From RGIG8785 sp045655245 (GTDB lineage Bacteria; Bacillota; Clostridia; RGIG8785): a stretch of DNA of 39,904 bases. This document shows positions 32,201 to 37,939 of this stretch, in pieces (position 1 is the first letter of the stretch; each line of letters begins with the position of its first letter). The stretch lies in assembly GCA_045655245.1 (NCBI GenBank), contig JAZOOX010000029.1, positions 1 through 39,904 of the forward strand, read 5' to 3'. Below the pieces are notes generated by a model, which had not been told where the DNA came from, made no database searches, and worked only from the letters and a program-made list of their open reading frames with translations. The position numbers and the translations under genes are program-made.

Positions 32201-32744
32201 CGCTTTTGACCTTTAACTTGGTCTCGGGGAAGGTCTGTGTTTGTCCCTTGGTCAGGGCGCACCAACCTGTTTCGGGGAAGACGTTATAGCCGTTTAAGGT
32301 CAGCTTGATACGTCCGCCGTCATTATTGCCGGAGGCGCAGGTAATGGTTGCTTGGGGCAGTAAGATTTCTCCGTCATAAGGGCAGGTAAAGGTCAGCACG
32401 GGGTCGGCCTTTTTGCCGGGCGCAAAGTCGTTGGTCACAACATTGATGAGCCCGTAGTCAAAGTTGCCGCTTTCGGTGTTGGGATCTGCAGCATGGGACC
32501 AGTTGTTTAAGTACTTGGTCATGGGCTGCAACGCACCGGTCGAATCGCTGTGCAAGGTATACCCAAAGAACCAAGGCGTTTCGCCGTTGGGGAACTGGGT
32601 GTATTCGGCTTTGACATAGGAAAGATAATAATCCCCGTCAAAACTGTAACTGTCTGCATCGCCGCATTCTTCCACTGCGCTGATGGGTGTAGCGGTGAAA
32701 AGCATTGTTGCAGCAAGCAAAAAGGCTAAAATTTTATGTTTCAT
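29235..32744 (-). CDS. Large SLH-anchored right-handed beta-helix protein, GH110-like glycosidase candidate
   Basis: 1169 residues. Signal peptide (1-23). Two copies of the N-terminal domain shared with the protein at 26331 (~55-200 and ~260-407). Three SLH domains (~413-600). Then a parallel beta-helix (~620-1165) starting VTIPKGVYRTD, with recurring LEIHGL, NMTIENC and DFTIEGCTFEGN coils. Within it NDDGINIH (Asp886-Asp887), the following 70-residue insert containing VGDELRF, and the block EPRAILTHATNSVIKDCTF with WNEGDYIRDFTIEGCTF recall the active-site region of GH110 alpha-1,3-galactosidases. Activity is inferred; another beta-helix hydrolase family is possible. Start ATG 32744 follows AGGAGGGG; upstream frame (to 32837) covers the promoter and is not coding. 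Confidence 0.83.
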   Translation of the reverse strand: MKHKILAFLLAATMLFTATPISAVEECGDADSYSFDGDYYLSYVKAEYTQFPNGETPWFFGYTLHSDSTGALQPMTKYLNNWSHAADPNTESGNFDYGLINVVTNDFAPGKKADPVLTFTCPYDGEILLPQATITCASGNNDGGRIKLTLNGYNVFPETGWCALTKGQTQTFPETKLKVKSGDVLTWTINKAGPGLTNTTANADSDGMAWSPLAVHYVNNAHSAAGFGNGVVSPFPADVSFVGNLTSPADYFSDGVQGKGNWYFQNCEIDTDNYLDLDFIEGKWFGGWSNNWTPGSIPSKNGAHAGEGGDPTYTYVCPQDGLLAIPSSTVTCTTANSTDGVRVRILKNSALVYPASGWIDVAPATTKTLPDLLVEVKQGDKIHFRINCVANMDADSCTWDIGLRYATSDSYKSVSFDDLEDHWAKDTVLEMYDRGLISGRSDSTFAPEEAVTRAELLTMATRACQFSESDFDDAFADVHFSSWYAKNIITAHQNSLIDYALIEDGNKINPESGVTREEAASIMVNAHKVKKRKLVDNANLSSFDDYNTISEWATDYMAKAVQLDLIQGDENKLNPQAILTRAEAATLLKNLITALNTEDPDGTPSKVHKDADGNYLPVYQNTDLQELIMTAYESGAESVTIPKGVYRTDCKANGLALYLNGLENFNIYADDVVLSYKAATQDVVRIINCSNLEIHGLVIDHEYQSSYQGIIQECDPDGMYFDVWFDPGYVPNMLNTRFIGPQTSTMLYYTPDGHLIPSTGGRSINGNIRKIGNNLYRLYVSRTTKNSAVKEGDIISGRSASGNNMTIENCSDLYFEDLTIYNGQNGIFESLAEKCSDFEGLRIVPGPKPELATMDRIRSINGTGYFARGSRQGGTIRNSEISATNDDGINIHAGYDRVAAVQGNKTYVIAKSGDAGEFQVGDELRFTSQSGVIRGEATIVSTEKLSSFTPSGSLTGFVAGQGYHRVVLDQEIPGTAFNDRSCNMNNLCDGMVIENCRFEDNEPRAILTHATNSVIKDCTFVNVSRWAILAAPELPVWNEGDYIRDFTIEGCTFEGNGRCSNDLMAAIGIWGEETLNGNYKGNRNVNILNNTFSGSYMHDIVLSYVTDATVSGNIFNAGAADAATYGYGTSASINMFLADDVTFSGNRFNSSRPKVLVGNDVTNVTGLPQ

Positions 32745-32780
32745 AAAACCCCTCCTAAGGATGCAAAAATATACATTATA

Positions 32781-32809
32781 ATAATAGCAGAAATATACGG
32801 CAAAGTCAA
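32781..32809 (-). promoter_or_regulatory. Promoter of the beta-helix SLH gene
   Basis: Minus strand TTGACT (32809-32804), 17-nt spacer ending TGC, TATTAT (32786-32781). Start codon about 37 bp downstream of the -10. Confidence 0.7.
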
Positions 32810-32844
32810 GCCTGTGAAAACCTGACAAATTTTTCACAAAACAC

Positions 32845-32873
32845 TTGAATTTTTGGGAAAAATAGGGTACAAT
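32845..32873 (+). promoter_or_regulatory. Promoter of pgk-tpiA-gpmI
   Basis: TTGAAT (32845-32850), 17-nt spacer, TACAAT (32868-32873), 38 bp before ATG 32912. Confidence 0.75.
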
Positions 32874-32911
32874 ATATGGGATTATGAAAATACAAGCAGG
32901 AGGTAACCCCG

Positions 32912-34099
32912 ATGTTAAACAAAAAATCTGTAAGAGACATTGATGTTGCGGGCAAGAAGGTGCTGGTCCGCTGCGACTTTAACGTTCCGTTAAACGAGAA
33001 CATGGAAATCACCGACGAAAACCGAATCAACGGCGCAATGCCCACCATCAACTACCTGGTAGAAGCAGGCGCAAAGGTCATCCTGTGCTCGCACCTGGGC
33101 CGTCCCAAGGGCGAATTTAATATGAAGTACAGCCTGGCCCCCGTTGCCAAGCGTTTGTCCGAAATTCTGGGCAAAGAAGTCAAGATGGCAACCGACGTTG
33201 TGGGCGAAAGTGCAAAGGCACTGGCTGCCGGCTTGAATAACGGCGATGTTATTTTGCTGGAAAACGTCCGCTTCCACAAGGAAGAGGAAAAGAACGACCC
33301 CGCATTCTCCAAGGAACTGGCTTCCCTGGCTGAAATCTTTGTCAACGACGCCTTTGGTACCGCTCACCGTGCCCACGCTTCCACCGCAGGGGTTGCTGAC
33401 TACCTGCCTGCCGTTTGCGGCTTTTTGATTCAGAAAGAAATCGAGATCATGGGCAAGGCACTGTCTGCACCCGAACGTCCCTTCACCGCTATCCTGGGCG
33501 GCGCTAAGGTTTCGGACAAGATCGGCGTAATCGAAAATCTGCTGGAAAAGGTCGACTCCTTAATCGTCGGCGGCGGTATGGCTTACACCTTCTTAAAGGC
33601 ACAGGGCCACTCCATCGGTACTTCCATCTGCGAAGAAGAAAAACTGGATTTGGCGCGTAACCTGATGAAGAAAGCCGAAGAAAAGGGCGTCAAGTTGTTA
33701 CTGCCCCATTCTTCTGTTGTTGCAACCGAATACAGCAAGGATGCCGAGCATAAAGAAGTCCTGTCTCAGGATATCCCCAACGGCTGGATGGGTCTGGACA
33801 TCGGTCAGAGCACCATTGACATCTTCTCTGCCGAGGTGAAGAAAGCCAAGACCATCATCTGGAACGGACCGATGGGCGTATTCGAGTTCCCTGCATTTGC
33901 AAAGGGTACCACCGAAGTTGCCCGTGCAGTAGCCGAGGCTGATGCCACCACCATCATCGGCGGCGGTGACTCTGCGGCGGCTGTAATCCAACTGGGCTAC
34001 GGCGATAAGATGACCCACATTTCTACCGGCGGCGGTGCTTCTTTGGAGTTCCTGGAAGGTCTGGAACTGCCCGGTATTGCTTGTTTGGAGGACAAATAA
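32912..34099 (+). CDS. pgk: Phosphoglycerate kinase
   Basis: Transfers phosphate from 1,3-bisphosphoglycerate to ADP in glycolysis. The 395-residue protein has the signature VLVRCDFNVPLNE (~20-32), LCSHLGRPKG, LENVRFHKEEE, FVNDAFGTAHRAHAS, GGAKVSDKI, WNGPMGVFE and the C-terminal nucleotide loop GGGDSAAAV. AGGAGG precedes ATG 32912. Codon use is biased toward a restricted set, consistent with high expression. First gene of a three-gene operon; gap (GAPDH), the usual upstream neighbour, is absent. Confidence 0.98.
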   Translation: MLNKKSVRDIDVAGKKVLVRCDFNVPLNENMEITDENRINGAMPTINYLVEAGAKVILCSHLGRPKGEFNMKYSLAPVAKRLSEILGKEVKMATDVVGESAKALAAGLNNGDVILLENVRFHKEEEKNDPAFSKELASLAEIFVNDAFGTAHRAHASTAGVADYLPAVCGFLIQKEIEIMGKALSAPERPFTAILGGAKVSDKIGVIENLLEKVDSLIVGGGMAYTFLKAQGHSIGTSICEEEKLDLARNLMKKAEEKGVKLLLPHSSVVATEYSKDAEHKEVLSQDIPNGWMGLDIGQSTIDIFSAEVKKAKTIIWNGPMGVFEFPAFAKGTTEVARAVAEADATTIIGGGDSAAAVIQLGYGDKMTHISTGGGASLEFLEGLELPGIACLEDK

Positions 34100-34100
34100 G

Positions 34101-34844
34101 ATGAGACGCGAAATTTTAGCTGCTAACTGGAAAATGAACCACACCAACGCCTCGGGCGTTGCGATGATCCGTGAACTGGCGCCCCTGGTAAAAGACGCCA
34201 AGGCGGAAGTCGTGGTTTGTGCGCCCTACCTGATGCTCACCGACCTTATCGAGGCGGCAAAGGGCACCAACATCGGGATCGGTGCAGAGAATATGTATTT
34301 TGAAGACAAGGGCGCTTTCACCGGTGAGGTTGCAGGCGCTATGCTGAAGGAAATCGGCGTACAGTATGTGATCATCGGCCATTCCGAGCGTCGTCAGTAC
34401 TTCAACGAAACCGACGAGACGGTGAACAAAAAGGTCCACAAGGCGTTCGAGTACGGTCTGACCCCCATCGTCTGCGTGGGCGAGTCCTTGGAACAGCGGG
34501 ACTACGGCGTTACCAATGACCTGGTTCGCTATCAAACCAAGATTGCACTGTTCGGTCTGTCGGCTGAGCAGGTCAAGGAAGTCATTATCGCTTACGAGCC
34601 CGTTTGGGCAATCGGTACCGGCCGCACCGCTACCAGCGAGCAGGCAGAGGAAGTCTGCAAAGCCATCCGTGACTGCGTGGCAGAACTCTACGGACAGGCT
34701 GTTGCTGACGAGGTTCGTGTTCAGTACGGCGGCAGTATGAAGCCCTCCAACGCCGAAGAATTGTTGGCTCAGCCCAACATTGACGGCGGTCTGATCGGCG
34801 GCGCTTCCTTGGTTGCCGATGACTTCTCGAAATTAATTCGCTAA
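34101..34844 (+). CDS. tpiA: Triosephosphate isomerase
   Basis: Interconverts dihydroxyacetone phosphate and glyceraldehyde 3-phosphate. The 247-residue TIM barrel carries AANWKMN (catalytic Lys11), IIGHSERR (catalytic His ~95), AYEPVWAIGTG (catalytic Glu ~165 and flexible loop) and VQYGGSMKPSN for phosphate binding. ATG 34101 is one base after the pgk stop, with GGAGG in the pgk tail; the frame open from 34035 is overlap. Ten bases separate it from gpmI. Confidence 0.98.
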   Translation: MRREILAANWKMNHTNASGVAMIRELAPLVKDAKAEVVVCAPYLMLTDLIEAAKGTNIGIGAENMYFEDKGAFTGEVAGAMLKEIGVQYVIIGHSERRQYFNETDETVNKKVHKAFEYGLTPIVCVGESLEQRDYGVTNDLVRYQTKIALFGLSAEQVKEVIIAYEPVWAIGTGRTATSEQAEEVCKAIRDCVAELYGQAVADEVRVQYGGSMKPSNAEELLAQPNIDGGLIGGASLVADDFSKLIR

Positions 34845-34854
34845 GAGGTGCAGG

Positions 34855-36375
34855 ATGAAAAAACCGATTGCACTGTTGATTTTAGACGGCTACGGCTACC
34901 GCGAGGAAACCAACGGTAACGCCATTGCCGCCGCAAACACCCCCCATATGGACCGTCTGCTGGCGGAATGCCCCAATACCGTGATTCACGCATCGGGGTT
35001 GGATGTCGGTCTGCCCGACGGACAGATGGGCAATTCCGAGGTCGGTCACACCAACATCGGCGCAGGCCGCGTGGTCTATCAGGAATTGACCCGCATCACC
35101 AAGTCCATCCAAGACGGTGACTTTTTTGAAAACGAAGCACTGGTCCGTGCCATGACCCACTGTAAGGAAAACGGTACGGCGCTGCACCTGTTCGGGCTCT
35201 TGTCCGACGGCGGCGTTCATAGCCATAACACCCACCTTTACGCCCTGATCGAAATGGCAAAGCGGATGGGCCTTACAAAGGTTTTCGTCCACGGCTTTTT
35301 GGACGGCCGTGACGTGCCCCCCTCTTCGGGTGCTGATTTCGTAAAGGACCTGTACGAAAAACTGCAGGAGATCGGCGTCGGCAAGATCGCTTCGGTGATG
35401 GGCCGTTACTATGCCATGGACCGTGACAACCGTTGGGAGCGTGTGGAAAAGGCTTACCGCGCCATGGTCCTGGGCGAAGGCGTTGCTTGTACCTGCCCCT
35501 ACGAAGCGGTTTTGGCTTCGTATAAAGAGGAGGTTACCGACGAGTTCGTACTCCCCACCGTGGTCTGCGAAAACGGCGCACCCGTAGGCAAGATCTCTGC
35601 CGACGATGCCGTTGTATTCTTTAATTTCCGTCCCGACCGTGCGCGGGAAATCAGCCGCACCCTGGTCGATCCCGAATTTTCAGGGTTTGCCCGTGACTAT
35701 TTCCCTGTTCACTATGTCTGCATGACCCAGTACGACAAGGAACTGCCCAATGTGGATGTTGCCTTCCGTCCCGAGTCCTTGGACAACACCTTTGGTTCTT
35801 ATATCTCGAAGAAGGGACTCCGCCAACTGCGGATCGCCGAAACCGAGAAATACGCCCACGTTACCTTCTTCTTCAACGGCGGTGTGGAGCAACCCTACGA
35901 AAACGAGGAGCGGATTCTGATTCCTTCTCCCAAGGTTGCAACCTATGACTTAAAGCCGGAAATGAGCGCTTACGAGGTCACCGACGCGGTGGTAAAGGAG
36001 ATCGAGGCCGAGAAGTTTGATGTAATCGTGCTGAACTTCGCCAACTGCGATATGGTCGGTCACACCGGCGTGTTCGAAGCCGCCGTCGCCGCTGTCGAAG
36101 CTGTAGACACCTGTGTAGGCCGCGTGGTTGACGCCATCCAAAAGGTGGGCGGTATCGCATTGATTACTGCCGACCACGGCAACGCCGACCAGATGATCGA
36201 CGAGGAAAACGGCGGTGCCTTCACTGCCCATACCACCAACGTGGTCCCCTTGATCTTGGTAGGCGAGGACCGTTCCTTAAAAGAAGGCCGCCTTGCCGAT
36301 TTGGCACCTACCTTGCTGGAGCTCATCGGACTGGAAAAACCCGCCGAAATGAGCGGCGAGAGCTTATTGGTATAA
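34855..36375 (+). CDS. gpmI: 2,3-bisphosphoglycerate-independent phosphoglycerate mutase
   Basis: Manganese enzyme interconverting 3- and 2-phosphoglycerate. At 506 residues it has family length. LLILDGYGYREETNGNAI supplies the metal-binding Asp11 and QMGNSEVGHTNIGAG the phospho-accepting Ser61. VHGFLDGRDVPPSS, FFNFRPDRARE, NFANCDMVGHTG and TADHGNADQM complete the metal and substrate sites. AGAGGTG precedes ATG 34855. The pgk-tpiA-gpmI order is the common Firmicutes glycolytic run, here without gap or eno. A clear terminator follows. Confidence 0.98.
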   Translation: MKKPIALLILDGYGYREETNGNAIAAANTPHMDRLLAECPNTVIHASGLDVGLPDGQMGNSEVGHTNIGAGRVVYQELTRITKSIQDGDFFENEALVRAMTHCKENGTALHLFGLLSDGGVHSHNTHLYALIEMAKRMGLTKVFVHGFLDGRDVPPSSGADFVKDLYEKLQEIGVGKIASVMGRYYAMDRDNRWERVEKAYRAMVLGEGVACTCPYEAVLASYKEEVTDEFVLPTVVCENGAPVGKISADDAVVFFNFRPDRAREISRTLVDPEFSGFARDYFPVHYVCMTQYDKELPNVDVAFRPESLDNTFGSYISKKGLRQLRIAETEKYAHVTFFFNGGVEQPYENEERILIPSPKVATYDLKPEMSAYEVTDAVVKEIEAEKFDVIVLNFANCDMVGHTGVFEAAVAAVEAVDTCVGRVVDAIQKVGGIALITADHGNADQMIDEENGGAFTAHTTNVVPLILVGEDRSLKEGRLADLAPTLLELIGLEKPAEMSGESLLV

Positions 36376-36377
36376 TA

Positions 36378-36406
36378 ACAAAAGCACCCTGCGGGGTGCT
36401 TTTTTG
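36378..36406 (+). terminator. Terminator of the glycolysis operon
   Basis: AAAAGCACCC (36380-36389) pairs with GGGTGCTTTT (36394-36403) around TGCG, followed by more T. Confidence 0.9.
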
Positions 36407-36449
36407 TTGGGGAAACGCGGAGCGGGAAGAAATACGATACTTCCTTTCG

Positions 36450-37170
36450 GATTTCTCCACCCATCCGACGTCTATGTCTGTTTGGTTAACTTTTGTTAAC
36501 CAAATGGGGTAGGTTATGCTTTTGCTAAAACTTAACCAACCTTCTCCTCCTATCCGACTTTTACGTCTGTTTGGTTAACTTTTGTTAATCAAATGAGGTA
36601 GGTTATGTTTTTGCCAAAACTTGACCAACCTTCTCCACCCATCCGATGTCTATGTCTGTTTGGTTAACTTTTGTTAACCAAATGGGGTAGGTTATGTTTT
36701 TACTAAAACTGGGCCAACCTTCCTGTCCCATCCGACGTCTATGTTCATTTGGTTAACTTTTGTTAACCAAATGGGGGGAGGTTGTATTTTTACCAAAGCT
36801 TGACCGACCTTCTCCACCCATCCGATGTCTATGTCTGTTTGGTTAACTTTTGTTAACCAAATGAGGTAGGTTATGTTTTTTACCAAAACTGGATCGACTT
36901 TCTCCACCCATCCGACTTTTATGTCTATTTGGTTAACTTTTGTTAACCAAATGGGGTAGGTTATACTTTTACCAAAACTGGACCGACCTTCTCCACCCAT
37001 CCGATGTTTATGTCTATTTGGTTAACTTTTGTTAACCAAATGAGGTAGGTTATGCTTTTGCCAAAACTTAACCGACCTTCCTATCCCGTTCGATGTCTAT
37101 GCCTGTTTGGTTAACTTTTGTTAACCAAATGAGGGGTAGGTTGTATTTTTGCCAAAACTTGACCAATAAT
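36450..37170. repeat. Eight tandem 89-90 bp repeats centred on a 24-bp palindrome
   Basis: A palindrome of TTTGGTTAAC, spacer TTTT, and its exact inverse starts at 36481, 36570, 36659, 36748, 36838, 36928, 37017 and 37106. Spacings are thus 89, 89, 89, 90, 90, 89 and 89. Only the second copy has a changed base in the palindrome (TTAATC). The rest of each unit is also conserved: a pyrimidine-rich stretch (TTCTCCACCCATCCGA) and TCTATGTCTG before, and GGTAGGTTATG, then a TTTT...AAAACTTGACC semi-palindrome after. The palindrome is the best kept part. The array fills the gap between gpmI and a replication-like gene and ends at that gene's promoter. It could be a regulator-binding array, a replication/partition locus or a satellite. 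There is no convincing coding frame. Confidence 0.9.
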
Positions 37171-37184
37171 GACCAAGTTTTTTC

Positions 37185-37193
37185 TGCTACAAT
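37185..37193 (+). promoter_or_regulatory. Extended -10 promoter of the DnaD-like gene
   Basis: TGC directly before TACAAT (37188-37193). The TTGACC at 37159 belongs to the last repeat and is 23 nt away, too far for a normal -35, so activity may depend on an activator or on the array. Confidence 0.5.
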
Positions 37194-37210
37194 TAAGACG
37201 AGGTGATTGT

Positions 37211-37939
37211 ATGCAAGGTTGGTTTAAGGTACCCCGCACGGTGGTACTGCAACCCTTTTTCAAAAACGAGCGAATGGTTAAGGTTTGGCTGTGGATGATG
37301 GCAAAAGCCTCCCACAAAGACTGTACCTATTTGGTGGGCATGACCCCTGTAGACTTAAAACCCGGGCAGTTTGTGTACGGGTCGTTGGTGGCTTCGCAGG
37401 AACTGGATATCCCGTGTACTTCGCTGAAGCGTATCATCCGTTCTTTTGAGAAGCAGGGCGTTATTTCGGTAAAAGCGGGCCGACGATTTTCGCTCATAAC
37501 CCTTACGGAATGGTCGTTTTCACAATTTGGGGCGGACCACCGAGGGACCACGGACGGTCTGGGGACGGACACAAACAAGAATGATAAGAATGTTAAGAAT
37601 GATAAGAATACTATAGGGGATAAAATTCAATTTGCTCCTTTTGTCTTTTTAAAGCAGGAACAGCATGATAAACTGGTGGCCGATTACGGAGAGGAAGGCA
37701 CCCAAAAGCTGGTGGATTTGCTGAACAATCACAAAGGCGCTACGGGTAAGACCTATAAGGATGACTATTATGCCATTTTATCCTGGTGCGTCAAGTCCTT
37801 GTACGAATCGGACCGTCCTTATAAGAAAACCAATACTTTTAAGAACTATACCGACGAGCATCCTGACTTTTCTGACATAGAAAAAAGCGCCGTTCTAAAA
37901 CGGCGCAAAAGGAATCAGGAAAGCAAGGACTCGGCATAG
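37211..37939 (+). CDS. DnaD/phage replisome-organiser-like protein
   Basis: 242 residues. The N-terminal ~100 form a winged-helix domain of the kind found in phage replication initiators and DnaD-like proteins: WFKVPRTVVLQPFFKNERMV, WLWMMAKASH, LKPGQFVYGS, then a helix-turn-helix part with CTSLKRIIRSFEKQGVI. A linker encoded by a 9-bp repeat (KNDKNVKNDKNT, DNA 37576-37611) joins a C-terminal part with TGKTYKDDYYAILSWC, a Y-Y-x-x-I-L-x-W motif seen in phage replication proteins. GAGGTGAT precedes ATG 37211. No other phage genes are nearby. The last residues are encoded by the metH terminator hairpin and the gene overlaps metH by 25 nt, so the native C terminus may have been lost. Probably a remnant or domesticated gene. 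Confidence 0.75.
   Translation: MQGWFKVPRTVVLQPFFKNERMVKVWLWMMAKASHKDCTYLVGMTPVDLKPGQFVYGSLVASQELDIPCTSLKRIIRSFEKQGVISVKAGRRFSLITLTEWSFSQFGADHRGTTDGLGTDTNKNDKNVKNDKNTIGDKIQFAPFVFLKQEQHDKLVADYGEEGTQKLVDLLNNHKGATGKTYKDDYYAILSWCVKSLYESDRPYKKTNTFKNYTDEHPDFSDIEKSAVLKRRKRNQESKDSA
37881..37908 (-). terminator. Terminator of metH inside the end of the DnaD-like gene
   Basis: GCGCCGTT (37887-37894), loop CTAA, AACGGCGC (37899-37906). The six A at 37881-37886 become the T tract on the minus strand, 8 nt after the metH stop. Confidence 0.85.

Noticed and set aside
36481..37129. Rex-type redox operators
   Set aside because: The half-sites read TTGGTTAA with a 6-nt centre, not the TTGTTAA-N4-TTAACAA arrangement.
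36450..37170. CRISPR array
   Set aside because: The sequence between the palindromes is itself conserved from unit to unit, there are no unique spacers, and no cas genes are present. It is a tandem repeat.
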